Shown here piece after piece: positions 49,880 to 63,420 of a DNA stretch of 64,000 nt. Position numbers and translations under genes: made by a program. The notes beneath the pieces are model-generated. The model ran no database searches. It saw only the letters and a list, made by a program, of their open reading frames with translations, and had not been told where the DNA came from. The stretch comes from Apis mellifera (taxonomy: Eukaryota > Arthropoda > Insecta > Hymenoptera > Apidae): NCBI RefSeq assembly GCF_003254395.2, contig NC_037652.1, positions 1,947,001-2,011,000 on the forward strand. Direction: 5' to 3'. Positions within the stretch are counted from its first letter, which is position 1, and every line of letters begins with the position of its first letter.

Positions 49880-50560
49880 ATAATAATCCATTTCACGTTT
49901 CAATAATAATCTGCAACGGTTACGAGCAGGACGAGCGTCGCGGAAATGTGAAAGAAAAAAAGAAAGAAAAAAATAATTATTAAATTTACGCTTGGAACTC
50001 GAATTTCCACGAATTTCACGCTTAATAAACTGCGCGATTTGCGCAAGCAACGGAATTAGAAAAGAAAACAGAACGATCCAGAAGCCAGCCCGATTGAAGC
50101 GATTTACAATAATATCGTTGGTTGGTACCGGCGCTACCTACGTAATTTACGACTGTCAAGTTTCAATCTCGATATGCGAAGGCTCCATTTCGTTCCACTA
50201 AATTACCCGGCGGACACTTTCCAACGGAATCGTTGTAAATGATTATCGGTCGTGGAACGAAACGCCCCGACAACAGCTCTACACGATGTAACGATCGCAC
50301 GGGGCATTAATCCCGTCTAATAAATCTCTGAATCGTGTGAAAAAGCCTTATTTGCATACCTTTCTCGGTGCCCGTGGTCTCCATCGGGAATAGCACGCGC
50401 CACTCGTAAATTAAATTCAAATTTTTCGCGCGCTCTCCGTGACGTCGCGCGCGCACCGCTTCCGCGACGTGACCAGCTCTCCAGATATTATCTAACGATA
50501 CACCGACTTAGAAACGGTATCATTGCCGAAAATTTATTATCCCTTGAGCTTATTTATAGT
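49880..50560. promoter_or_regulatory. CpG-rich island with CRE-like word; candidate FGFR promoter/first exon
   Basis: About 50390-50475 has CpG runs (CGCGCGCTCTCC, GACGTCGCGCGCGC) and TGACGTCG, a near-CRE. On minus an ATG at 50384 opens eight codons (METTGTEK) plus one base, ending at a donor AAAG|GTATGC (exon edge 50360). That phase is what the Ig1 exon at 43508 requires and would create Asp at the junction. The peptide is not a signal sequence, however, so this could be a 5' UTR exon, or the match could be chance. Confidence 0.3.
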
Positions 50561-51739
50561 TGAACTTTATTGTAATGAGATTCTAGTTACTTTCGATTTA
50601 TACGTTGGACGCCATGAAACTCTATTTTGCACTTTTATTCGATCACGCGATGTTTTATTAATATTGATAGTGTTGTAAAAAGTTGTTTAAATCGTTTCTA
50701 TCAAATCGGTTTTGCCGATTTATATTTCTGTATAATATTAAAAATATTGATTTTATGTGAAAGATCGAAAGAATATGTAATAATAATATCTCCAAAGATA
50801 TTGCTGGAATTTTAGTGAAAATTTAGGGATATTTTTAAAAAGAAGTTCTTATCGAATCTGACTTTATATTAATTTTATTAATAAGCTCTATAATGAAACT
50901 AATCCTCTAGAGAGCGTTTGACCGAACAGCGTAAAAAAAACAATCAAAATCGATAGTTTACGCCATAGCCTACAATTTCCAGACACACTAGCGTCTGTTT
51001 AGAGTCGGCATAGCATTTCGTTACAGGCGGCTCTCGGTCAATATACTCTCGAAACTATTTTAATGAACTTAAAACAATTCTTCTTCTTATTTACACGAAC
51101 CAGTTATTTTTATCTATGTAAAAATCATGTTTTAAAAAACGACTTTTTAATGTTCCAGATTCCTTGCTGTTATACACGGATACGATCTGTTCTGGATTTA
51201 AGGAATTTCAACGATTTTCGTTGTATTTTGTCTATTAAAGCTACGAGTATCGGTGAGTACAATAATATTATATTACCGTCGATATATTTTTGTTAACATT
51301 CATGTTATAGATGATAATTTTTTTTATTAAAGCAACCAAGCTTAGGGATGTTTCTAGGGATTTTTTTTAGATTTTCATTAAAAGCACAAAATAAACTTCA
51401 CACTTTGAGATTTTAAATTTTATCGTAAGAATATTCGAGAAATTTCTAGATCACAATATTTCTTTCATAATTCTTTCTAATTTTTTAATTTAAAAAATAG
51501 AAATCTGTAAAACTTGAAATATTTCAACAATGTTTCAAAAAATACTAGGATGCTAGAGAATGAAATATATAATATAATATATAATATATATATAATAAAT
51601 ATAATAAATATTATATTATTATATTATTTATTATAATAAATATGTAATATATATAATGAAAAAAAAATATACCATAGAATTTTCTACGGAATTTCAAACG
51701 TTTAAGAATATTTTGAAAAATGAATAAAAAAAAAACTAG

Positions 51740-52110
51740 ATAGAGCTCGAACCGAGGAAAACAGCACTCTCTTTTCTGATGTAACGGAAACCGATGACCG
51801 ACTGCATTTCCGTCGATGCCCCGTAACGAACAGTCGACTTTAATTCCGCGTCTAGAGTTGGCCGAGCTAGCGCGTTAATCTCCTCAAATACACCGTGAAA
51901 CCGAGGCACCACGCTGGCGGAAACGCGCGTGCACGTGAGCTAACATGCAACAGCAACGTGGAAACAAAATCTCTACGCGTTTACCAGACACGCGTCTATT
52001 TCTGAAACGAGTCGCCCCCTTCTTCCAACCTTCCCGCCGATTTTCCATGGGTGGTTCGGATTCGTCGATAATTAACGCGTTCCAGAGGATGGTAATTGGG
52101 ATGATGCTCA
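51740..52110. other. GC-richer island 5
   Basis: Moderately CpG-rich DNA with GCGCGTGCACGTGAGC at about 51924. On minus it runs into a hydrophobic open frame ending at 52135 that has no ATG. No gene assigned. Confidence 0.3.
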
Positions 52111-52570
52111 GAAAAAAAAGAAAAAAATTAATCAATCTTTAAATAAAACGGAACTTTAAATAAGAATTAAAGAAAGTTTAAACGAAAATATTTAGTCGAA
52201 TTAGAGAAGAGTATTAATTATAGATAGTTGTTAAGTTTAATTGTAGATATATGGATTGGATTCCATATTGTATAATTATAATTTCATTACATTCTTTTTC
52301 AGATACTGAAATAAAAAATAGAAAAGAAATGGTAATGACGAAATTAATTATTAATTATCGTGATAAAATTTTGAAAAATTCTATTTTTAATTCTATTTTT
52401 ATTATCATTTCAATAACTTAGAGTTCAGTCTATTTCAATTTCGTTGATCAATCTATCCGTCTATTTCAGTAATGATACAAGAGATATAAAGAAATAAATA
52501 AAAGAGAAACAAAACTGTTTTTAACATTGCAGTTCCAAATTCGGATGGATCGCAAGTTGCACGAATTTCC

Positions 52571-52613
52571 CTTGAGAGATTCCCTTCTCCGCAAATGGAG
52601 AAGGGATTTCTAG
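52571..52613. other. Inverted repeat (hairpin)
   Basis: TCCCTTCTCC (52581-52590), a six-base spacer GCAAAT, and the exact complement GGAGAAGGGA (52597-52606). Pairing continues outward imperfectly (AGAGAT against ATTTCT). The short loop argues against an ordinary microRNA precursor. Confidence 0.6.
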
Positions 52614-52999
52614 GTATTACGTTTCTCTTATCGAATAGTTTCACCATATTTGACTTTATTTTTTTTCCCATCTTTTTCCTCGATAAATAATAAAATAGAT
52701 TAAATTTCGACGAAATCTCATGGATTATGCAAGAAAGATTCACATATTTTTCCTTTAACAAGTTACTAGCCACGATATACCTTTTTTCCCCTAGATTTCT
52801 ATCTTGGCAAATTATATATACGTAAATACGAATCAATAAAATTATCTCTCAACTTTTAATATTCAAGAAAAATCGTATGAAAATATGAATTAATTTTTAT
52901 CCAATTAAACGATAATCGACGAACTTTGAGTTTAAAGAAGAGAAAAAGTAGAATTTCGAAATCTCGTGAAATTTCGAATTTTGATATTCTCTGGTATTT

Positions 53000-54220
53000 T
53001 ATAAAAAGCTGCCACTTGGAAATAACTTTGGAAAAGCATCCACTTCGAAATAACGTCCAGGGACACGGCAAACGCTACGATACGCGTATCCAACCGCGTA
53101 AACACCACTCCAAAAATATTCGTAACTTCTCTTGCAACCGTGCTCTTTCATCTGGCTCGAACGTCAACAAGCAACGAATCGATTTCGTTCGTTGCGTCGT
53201 TCGTTCGCTTCTTCGTTTCATTATTTCATCGATCAAGGATGAAGCTCTGACGAAATAGATAATTTTATACTTTCGTCGAAGTTCGTGGCCGGGATAATAA
53301 ATAAATGTTTGTTGCGTTTAATTACAAAATTATTCGTATATATTACACACATTTACGAATATTTAAAATTATCGTAATATAATACAATTTTTATTAACAA
53401 TATAATAATCTATAATAATTTTTTATCATGGATAATTTTTAAGAACGATAATAATTTCCTTTCTTTTTTCTTCTTTCTCCGATGATCGAAAAATGAAAAC
53501 AATTTTTCTAAAAAAAAAAGGATTCGAAAAAAGATTCTCCAAAAATCGCAACAATTTTTACAACACACCCAAATAAACAAATAATAATAATGGCTCGGGT
53601 GAGAAACGATACAGAAAATCCAAGTTCCAAGAACAATCTTCAAGAACCCTCTTCCACTGCCTGGCGGAACGAAAATGGCCGAAACCGATTTGCTTCGAAA
53701 ATAGCCACCAGCCGAGGTATAACGAGATATAACTATCGTAGGGCTAGCTAGAGGACAGCACAGTGATTTATGCCCCTTTAATTGCGCGCCCCCTTTGGCA
53801 CCTTCGAGGCAGAAGCTGTTCCCAGCCTTATCTCCCCAGCCTCCTCCGGCATCCTTTTTAGAAAGCCACGGTTGTGTTGAGCGCTCTCTTGAGGAGGAAG
53901 GGAGGCTCTCTCGTTTATTGGTATCGGGGAAACCGGTGGATTGAATCGAGGAGATTTATGTTACGAGGGGGGTAATTAGATTGCTTAGGATGGTAGCATA
54001 GGTTGTCGAGGGAAAAGGATTTATTGGGAGACTGGGAGAATGAAGCTCGGATTGCGTAAGGATCATTAGTGGATGGAAGGGTTGAGGTTGATTATTTGAA
54101 ATGGAAATTTGCGGGTTTTTAAGTGATCTGTTATCGTTATCGGGAAATGATTATTTTAATGCCCACCAGTCTCGTCCATCTATCAATGCCTGTTCAAGGA
54201 AGAGTACTTGTGTGCAATTA
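53000..54220. other. GC-richer islands 6 and 7
   Basis: Patches at about 53020-53260 and 53640-54220. The second is among the less AT-rich parts of the region (GCGCGCCCCCTTTGGCACC near 53785) and directly precedes the four-copy tandem repeat. No coding potential that I trust. Confidence 0.3.
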
Positions 54221-54261
54221 AATATCAATTTCACGTAATGAAGATTTATTATATCTTCTTC

Positions 54262-55671
54262 GCGTTTCTTTATATTGATTTAACATTGAATCATTCTATT
54301 CTTAAGTTTTTTTAAAAGCATTCCTTTAAAATACTTGTTCATCTGAAATTTTGAAACTTTGAATAAAGAGAAGTTAATTAATCGAAACGTAATTTTTCAA
54401 TAAGCTATTAGTTACCGATTATAGTTTTTTTGTTTTTCCCCTAAATTCTCGTAAATTCCTAAAATTATCACTTCAGCGTTAAAAAGCTTCTACGTTTTTA
54501 AATTTTCTAACAAATAAAAAAAAACTAATAAACTATTACAATTTATCTAATACTTTAAAATTCCATCAAAATCGTTAGAAATTATCCAATTTCAATCAAA
54601 ACCTTTTTTTCTTTTATCAATTTTTATATTGATTTAATATCGAATTATCGAATCTATTCGAAAAGCATTCCTTTAAAATATTTGTTCGTCTGAAATTTTG
54701 AAACTTTGAATAAAGAGAAGTTAATTTTAATTAATTGAGACATAATTTTTCAATAAGCTATTAGTTACCGATTATAGTTTTTTTATTTTTCCCCTAGATT
54801 TTCATAAATTCCTAAAATTATCAATTTAAAAAGCTTTTACGTTTTTAAATTTTCTAACAAATAAAAAAAATTAACAAACTATTACAATTTATCTAATACG
54901 ATACTTTAAAATTTCATCAAAATCGTTAGAAATTATCCAATTTCAATCAAAACCTTTTTTTCTTTAATCTATTTTTATATTAATTTAACATTGAATTATC
55001 GAATCTATTCGAAAAGCATTCCTTTAAAATACTTGTTCATCTGAAATTTTGAAACTTTGAATAAAGAGAAGTTAATTTTAATTAATTGAGACATAATTTT
55101 TCAATAAGCTATTAGTTACTGATTATAGTTTTTTTATTTTTCCCCTAGATTCTCATAAATTCCTAAAATTATCAATTTAAAAAGCTTCTACGTTTTTAAA
55201 TTTTCTAACAAATTAAAAAAACGAACAAATTATTACAATTTATCTAATACGATACTTTAAAATTCCATCAAAATCGTTAGAAATTATCCAATTTCAATCA
55301 AAACCTTTTTTTCTTTAATCTATTTTTATATTAATTTAACATTGAATTATCGAATCTATTCGAAAAGCATTCCTTTAAAATACTTGTTCATCTGAAATTT
55401 TGAAACTTTGAATAAAGAGAAGTTAATTTTAATTAATTGAGACATAATTTTTCAATAAGCTATTAGTTACCGATTATAGTTTTTTTATTTTTCCCCTAGA
55501 TTCTCATAAATTCCTAAAATTATCAATTTAAAAAGCTTCTACATTTTTAAATTTTCTAACAAATAAAAAAAACTAACAAACTATTACAATTTATCTAATA
55601 CGATACTTTAAAATTTCATCAAAATCGTTAGAAATTATCCAATTTCAATCGAAACCTTTTTTTCTTTTATC
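54262..55671. repeat. Four-copy tandem repeat, period about 350 bp
   Basis: The landmark CCTTTAAAATACTTGTTCAT recurs at about 54323, 54670, 55021 and 55372 (second copy with TT in place of CT), giving spacings of 347, 351 and 351. Other words shared by the copies are TCAATAAGCTATTAGTTAC, TTTTTCCCCTAGATTCTC and AAAATCGTTAGAAATTATCC. The last three copies are nearly identical, while the first is more diverged. The repeat has no open reading frame. Confidence 0.95.
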
Positions 55672-56110
55672 TCTAAGCAAACAAACACGTATCATACGAT
55701 ACTCGAGTTACCCTCGATATCAATTTCCACCCCCTCGAAAGGGATAAATTCCTGGCGTTTATCGGCTCGTGTAACTTTCAAGTGGCCGGATTAATTCGTT
55801 TCGGCTACGTCCCAATTTTTCACCTCGAACAAAAAGTGTAAGGAGGGTTAGACGTAGAATTCGATGGTTTCGGATTACCACGATCCCACGCGGTTAGATC
55901 GTATCGCGATCGTCTTAATCCGACGAATCTGACCCAGAGGGGTCTCTTTTTCGCGCACAACTAGCCGATGTACCAACCAGATTGAATGTACGATATTAAT
56001 TGTACAAAGGAGGGGAAGGGAACACGATATCCCTTCTCTTCAACTCTTTCGTGCCCCCGCGCTTTTTCCTCGCGGAACAAATAGAAATCCTCCGGTTTCT
56101 TAAGCTCGTT
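55672..56110. other. GC-richer island 8
   Basis: Begins exactly where the 350-bp repeat ends. Contains CpG words (CCCACGCGGTTAGATCGTATCGCGATCG at 55886-55913, in two parts) including the palindrome ATCGCGAT. No gene seen. Confidence 0.3.
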
Positions 56111-58420
56111 ATGATGAAACTATGATATTTTATTTCTTTTGTTTCGACATATTGTTTAATTGAATACATATTGATTAATCTTTTATGTTTATTTCCAATG
56201 TACATTATCAATTTATTCGTTAAATGTTTCGAGTAGGAGTTTATTTCAAGGAGAATATCTTATAATTGTAAATTTTTTTGGGATGGATATTGTTTTAATG
56301 ATTTCGAGATTTAACTTTTTTTTTTAATGTAATTTTTAATGTGTTAACCGAGTTTGTGAAGATATTGGTTTAAAAGATATTTTTAACTCGGATTTTATTA
56401 ATCTTATTGAGTCTTATTGAATGTCTCGAAAGTTTTAAATTTTTATAAGAAGATAGAAGAATAATTATTTATATATTTTTTTTATAGTTTTATTACGAAA
56501 CATTAAAGATTTCATTAAAATCTAAAACAATAATAAAGAAAATTCTCAATTTTACATTATTCAAATTTTAGTTTCTAATTTTTAAAAAAGAAAGACAATA
56601 AATTTTAAATTTTATATCGAATATTCAAACGAAATTAATTATTCAAGAAGAGAAAATTAAATATATATAACGTATCATTTTAAGAATAATTTTAAGAAAC
56701 AAAAAAATTATTTATTACATAAAATTCGAATTAAATTCAATGAAATAATTGTTTCAATTTTTCATCGAATAAAATAAAATCGTTGTTATTAATAAAATTT
56801 GTAATATCTCGAAAAATTAAAAATAATTTCAACAAAATACAATATCAAACCCAATGAAACGATATCGAATATTTTTCTTCTTTCTTTTGATGAACTAATT
56901 TTCCTCGGTTTCGACATCGTGGAAGATAAGTCGATGTGAAATTTGAGAACAGAAAGGATTAATTGATGCGTCAAGCGGATTACGAGGATCGTGTTAATTC
57001 TAGACGAGGGTAAATCGATCGTAGAATCCTTTCTTCACGGAACAAGATTAACACGGTTTTAGTATACCGATGAAATAATTATCTGGACAGGTAGATTGCA
57101 ATCTAATTATTGTTCATACTCGTTTAAATAATCCGTCGGGAATTTTGTATTATCGTCACGCGTGAAATAAACAATAGATAATGTTTGACGAGCTTTCTTC
57201 ATTTTTATCATTTTATTTTGATCTGATATTTATTTCGTCTGGGCAGAATTTCATGGATTTACGAACTGAAATAATATTTGAATTTTATAAATATTTGATC
57301 AATGTTTAATAAAATTTTAATTTATTTTTTTACAAGATATAACTTTTCTTATAAATATTTCTACAATAATTTTTAATAATGATATGAAACGATAAATGAA
57401 AATTTGTTGTTCGAAATCATTGGATGAAACCATTGATAAGAATTTGGAATATCGAAACGTCGTTTAAAAATCGTTAAAGTAATTTGAAATTTAATGTAAA
57501 GTTAAGTAATCAAAGAGTGAGTGACCTTTTATTAGTTTGATTCATCTATTCCACATTAATATACATATCAATCTTTCAAATTTGCATTTAATATTCTCCA
57601 TTCAATTTCACTCAAGTTCTTGAATATCTCCATTAAATATATCTTACCATCTCATCTATTTTCTATACTCTATTTTCAAATCCTCACAACATGGAATACT
57701 ATCATTTCCATTCCAAGACTTTCATCAAGAGTACCAATCTTGTCCAACCCTACCAATTTACATATTCTCTACGAGGAGTTCTCTTGCTTGACAACCAATT
57801 ACAATTAGCTCTAAAAGTCTATTTTTGAACAAAGTTTCATCCTAAGTAAGTAATTTTAAAGCGTTTCAATTTTCCTTTTCAAGGAATTATACCATACAGC
57901 CTTACTTCAATTCCAAACGTTCTCTGTTCAGACTCTTTAGTGAATACTAAATAAGACATGGCCATGATATTATAAATACAAACACGAACAGAAACAGAGT
58001 TGGTCAAGATTAAAAAGTCATTTGAGCTAATAATAAAGCTGTGCAAGAAGGTTATTCTACATTTTTGATACGTCGAGTCATCCATTATAGAAGTATTTTT
58101 AGTAAAAATAGAAGATCAAAATAATCTATTAGTAATTCTATTAGATTATAAAATAGAATTTTGATTTCTTTAGAATTCTTGAAAACGTAGAAAATTTAGA
58201 TTGTGAACAAATTGATACAAGTATGTCTTAACAGTGTCATAATATGTTAAAGAATAGTAATAATTATTATTTTTAAACATTTTAAAAATTACTTTCACTA
58301 ATAAATTAATAAATAACTGTACAATTGATCCATTATATTCATAAAAGTACAACATGTATCAGATATATCTCGATAGATCTCTTCATAAAAACTGTTGAAC
58401 CACTCTTTTCATCCCTGACT
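56111..58420. other. AT-rich stretch, nothing recognised
   Basis: No exon, RNA gene or repeat family identified. A C- and T-rich but ATG-poor segment at 57590-57810 gives a short open frame without features. Confidence 0.4.
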
Positions 58421-59250
58421 CTCCCATCTCAAACCTGTTAACACGAACGACTAACCCAAAGAAGAATCGAGAAAGAAGATCAGTGGAGCATATAATGGAA
58501 CAACAGGTGTCCCGTTATTCTTTTGTCGCGTTTTGATCGACTTGCATCTCGTCAAACAATCCCCAAAAAAGGGGGGAGGGGGGAGAGAGGCAGATAGGGC
58601 AGATAGATACAGGTTGCCAAGACAGGGTGCATCTACTTAGGAAGCCACTCCAAAGATAGGAAAAGGGAGGAGCCCCTCCTTTCCACGCGGCTATGGGCGT
58701 TCTAATTAAGATTCCAGACCATGGCCTCTCGAGGGAGATCTTGTTGTATAACGTTTGATATAAAACAAACGGCGTCCCGTATAAAACGAGACGAGGGAAA
58801 GAGCGAGCGAGAAAAAGGTGGAGGGATAAAAGAGACACGGGCTGACAGATAGAAACGTTGAACGGTTTGACGGCGGGAGATTCAACTGGGTTGAACCAGC
58901 TACACAAAACGAGAAGCTAGAAACAAAACTCCGCTCCGTGCCTGCATAATTATACCTTAAAAAGGATGATCCCTTTCGAGAGATTAAGGGACACTGGCTC
59001 AAGACCGGCTGCCTATCTTAATGACCGTACGAGCAGCCCCGCTTCGATGCCAGACAATCGTAATTAAGCTGCAACGGGCTTTACCCGAGGTCAAGTATGC
59101 TTCTTTTCGTTGTTCGTTCGCTCCTTCAACTACAGGTTGCGCATGCCTCCGTTCTCAGCTATAGATTATAATGGCACGGGGGTACGGAACGTGTGCTTAA
59201 ACTATATTTGAGCGGCCATTCAAACGTGGCCGAGTGTGGGTTCACAGATG
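58420..59250. other. GC-richer island 9
   Basis: One of the longest GC-richer stretches in the window. Includes a purine run (AAAAAAGGGGGGAGGGGG at about 58563) and TGCGCATGCC near 59138. Frames on minus (58515-58907, 58706-59002) overlap each other and look random. Confidence 0.3.
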
Positions 59251-59759
59251 AATCTTTTATTTCTTATTATTCCTTTCATTTCGAATAATCGTTTTCTTTT
59301 TTTTTTTTTTATTTTATTTCTCTTTCGTTGCTTGAATAATTAGATATGGTAACATGTGTGGATCTTTTAATTTTACGTATAATATAATACGCGTATTTTA
59401 TAAACGTTGAGTGGTCGAAATAACCGAACGCTGTTAAGATTACATTTATTTTTCATCCTTTTCTTTCGTCGAATAATTAGAGAATGTATTTATGTATATA
59501 TATGGTAATATGTGTGATATTTCCTTTCAATATACGGGATATCTATATAAGTGAAACCCCCCTTTTCAGTGGCCATTGAAATATGCATGTAATTAAGATC
59601 AATTTATTCTTTTTTTTCCAATAATTAGATGCATTATGCATCATGTGATAATATGTGTATCATATGTAACATTTTTCTATTCGAATAATTATTTTTTATT
59701 GATTTTAATTTTTCACAATTTTTTCCTCGATTCGAATGTACCTATACTATATATATAGT

Positions 59760-60330
59760 ACGAGCAAATATTTGGCAAGCAACATCCCCAATCTCGTGAC
59801 GAAAAAATCCTGCGGTCCCCCCTTTCGAAATCGCGGTGCGCAGCCATCTCTTTCATTGTCCAATTGGTAATGTCAGCCGCTATTACCCTGTTGAATACAT
59901 TTAATAGACAAAGGATTGGCAGAGGCTCTCATTTTCGCAGCGCGAGAACAAGAGGAGAGGTACACGGCCCCCCTTCGGGGCCCCGTGGAAACGCGGTCGG
60001 AGCCGGGTTGAGAATATTATCGTGCGTCGACGGACCGCTAATAACGGGCCGAGCCCGCGCATATGGCATTCAATGACCGGCCAATTGGACAATTGAGCTC
60101 AATCATAATAATACACATATATATGGATCGTTGCAACGCTCGCGTTTCGGCCCGTTATCAATAAATTCACTTGCCGGAAAGTAAATTCACCGGCCGCGTC
60201 CTGATTTCGCCCATTTCCATTCGTGTTACGAATGTGCCTTATTTACTATGATTGTCGTATTCTTTCCTCTCTCTTCGTCGAGAACGAATCTGATATTTTC
60301 GAGGCGAAATTTTTGAAACTTTCAAGGATC
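59760..60330. other. GC-richer island 10 with a very GC-rich hairpin
   Basis: Centred on CACGGCCCC-CCTTC-GGGGCCCCGTG (59963-59987), which can fold into a short strong stem. It is followed by GACGGACCGC and ACGGGCCGAGCCCGCGC. The base composition is far from that of the surrounding DNA. No known structured RNA recognised. Confidence 0.35.
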
Positions 60331-63300
60331 TTGGGTGCGTTTTGTCGAGAAGATGAAAAATTTTCAAACAATTTTTTTTGAATGGATTTTAGATAAAAAT
60401 TTTTCTAAAAATTTTGAATAATTTTTGGACAGAGTTTCTCTTGATGGAGTGTTTTGTGGATTTTGTGATGAAAAATGAAGAGTGAGATTTTTGTTAATTT
60501 TTGGAAAAGTTTTTTTCAAAAGATTGTGGAAAAGAATTTTTGAATTATTTTTGAAAATCTTTAAAAAGGATCCTAAATTCGAAGAGATTTTAAATAAATT
60601 TTTAGATAATTTTTTGAAATGTTTTAGAAAAATCTTTGAAGAGACTTTATCAAATTTTGTAAGAGTCTTGAAAAAATTTCTCTTTCATTTGGATTTTGTT
60701 GAAGAATATTTTTTTATCAAATTTCAATACGTTTATTTTTATTTTATAACTCACTTGCAATCTATCCCAAGTTCAAATAAAAACTCTGCAACAAGATCTA
60801 TCCATAAGAAACTATAATGTAGGTATGTTCAAAATTTTTTTGCCATTTATGGACCATTAAGAAAATACCTAAGGTTTCTTAAACAGGTAGGCTATAGTCC
60901 CTAGACTGTGGCAAGCATCAGGTTCTCATCGATTTACTTAATGATCGCACGTGTGCAATTGTTGGAAATTCCAACGAGGTTCCATGGTTCCAGCAAAATA
61001 CCGTTTGAAGAAGGCATTTAATAGGATACGTCTAGGGATCAGGGTCGGGATCTGTTCACCAGATGTTGCGTTTTCCATCGTTCGGCCAATGAAATTCAAC
61101 CAGCTTCCTGGAAATCCGGTGTTTCCATTGTTGCGTGAAAACCTTAATGGAAACCGTAATGGAGGAACGAAATGAATTCATTAACGATGGAATTTCAATC
61201 CGAGTTTTTTGATTTTTAATTTTACATTTTGTTCTCTACACATTTTTAGAGTGTGTATTCTTTTTAAAATGACAGTTCAATTTAATTATTTATTATACGT
61301 ATTTATATTTTCTTTTGATTCTGATAGAGTTACATCTAAATTTTTATATTTTAATATTTAAAAAAGTAACTTATAATAAATCAATATGTCTTTCATCAGT
61401 TATGATCTTTTATTATAATAAAGTTAAATAACCCTCTTTTTTTCCATGATAAATAAAAATTCATTCTTAATAGGATAAATTGAAACCTTTCATACAAGAT
61501 TCTGTGAGATTATTGGTATTTTCAAAAGATTATAGTAAATAAAAACAATTCTAATGACCTTTCAAAACTTGCATAAGCAACTCAGATTAAGAAACATTGT
61601 GATAAACATAATAAATAGCTTGAATTACATTCGTATTTAGATAGATTGAACTGTAATTAATAATTAAGAATATCAAGAAGAAGATAAGATAATTCAAGTA
61701 ACACGTAGAAGATTTTTATTTTGTTATTCCATTTAAGAAAAATCTATGCAAGAATTTAGAAAACTTATGTATTTTTGATTATTTGTTATCGTTTCTGAGA
61801 AGAGATTGAAAAAAATGAAAAAAGAAAATTTAAAAAAATTGATTAGATTGAAGATTTTTATGCAACTTAGATAGAAATTTGCATTCTTCATAAATATTAT
61901 AATTATATTGATAAGTAATATTTGATAAATTTTCTGAACATTCAAATGCATAATAAATGCATCGACAGTCTTAACAATTGAATTGCAATTTTTCATTAAA
62001 ATTATCATTTTAAAAAAAATTCAAATTTAGAATTGATTTATATAATCACGTGATTAATAAAAATATACAACACTGTTTGAAACATGGAAAAATAAGAAAC
62101 GAGAAATAAAATGATTGGAATCAAACAAATAAATTTGTGTATATTTATATTTTGAACAACAATCGATTCTGAACAGAACGAAATAATATTTTCAACGAGC
62201 TCACAGATCTTTTACGCATAATTTGCAATTGTAATCAATCAAGATATTCTGCTTTCCTGATTAAGATAAGATTATCAAAATTAATTTTATATTTTAATCA
62301 GAGCTCGCTTTAATCCAAATTCAATGAGAAATCGTGATTTGTATATATATCTACTCGACCATGAATCGATTTATAGAAATATTATTTATAGCCCATTTCC
62401 CTTGAAAATGTTTTTGGAATCTTGAAACAATCGTAATCAAAATGATTAAATCATTCGGATTATTACGCCGTAAATATAAATTTTACGCGTAAATATAAGA
62501 TATGTTTTTAATTTTAAATTTATAATTCTGAAGATGAATTATATTAACTTTCTATTAAAAATTATAATTTAAAAGAAAAGACTAGCTGAAATAAGCTAAA
62601 ATTTATTATGTATTTCTATTCTTTGTTATAGCGTTGTTTCATTGAAAAATATTTGCAACTTTGATTTTCGGAGCTCTTCGAAATTAATTTTTAAGGAATT
62701 TTGGAAAAATCTATAGTAATGACAAAGAAAGAGAATAATAATAGGAAATTTTACATACTATAAGATATTTTCTATCATATATCTGATAAATGGAATTTCT
62801 TACCACCATCCAAAAAAGATATTCTCTTTTATTTTTGTCTGCCTTCTATCCCCTTTGTACACGTTTTAAAAATACTCGATTCGCTCATGAATCGTCTGTT
62901 TAGCCGTCACACTAATCTGACTCTTTGAAATCATTTCGATTTTCAATCTTCTCACACAATACAGTTATTTCCAAAAATTCGAAATCAACAAGAGAAACAT
63001 GAAAATTAATAAAATAATAATAAAATCGTCTCATTGATCAAAAATAATTTTTAACATGTTCAAGCATATCAAATAAATTTTTATAAAAAGTTTTATTTTT
63101 GCAAATATAAAACTTTTACTCTTTTTTGAATATTTAAACAATCTTTTTATACCAGGTCAAAAATTTATACTATGTTTATATATTTTAAACATATTTTATG
63201 TTTATTTCATGTCCACTGATCCTAGATACAAAATATAAAAATTATATAAATTCTTTAATAGAATTGAATTGATAAATAGAATTGAATAAACAAAATTCCA

Positions 63301-63420
63301 ATTAAAGAGAGAAAGAGAAAGAGAGAGTGTTCGTCGAATTAAAAACAAAGAAAAAAAAAGAAAATTATAATCTCAAGGAATAGTTGCACGAACATTGATT
63401 CTCGAACATGGATTAAGAAA
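60331..63420. other. Mostly AT-rich DNA with a small island at 60850-61190
   Basis: 60340-60760 is a low-complexity mixture of GAAAAATTTTTGAA-like words that happens to stay open for 111 codons. 60850-61190 is somewhat GC-richer (CCAACGAGGTTCCATGGTTCC). The remainder is AT-rich without recognisable genes. Confidence 0.35.

Noticed and set aside
51745..51753. GGTTCGAGC on minus, resembling a tRNA B box
   Set aside because: No A box or cloverleaf at the proper distance.
51884..52135. Hydrophobic minus frame resembling a signal peptide, considered as FGFR exon 1
   Set aside because: It begins at TTG after a stop, with no ATG; hydrophobicity comes from a poly-T run.
52926..53258. 110-codon plus frame
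   Set aside because: Basic, compositionally random peptide crossing from AT-rich into GC-richer DNA; no domain or splice context.
60482..60817. 111-codon plus frame
   Set aside because: Low-complexity Phe/Lys-rich translation of repetitive GAAAAATTTTTG words with no ATG start.
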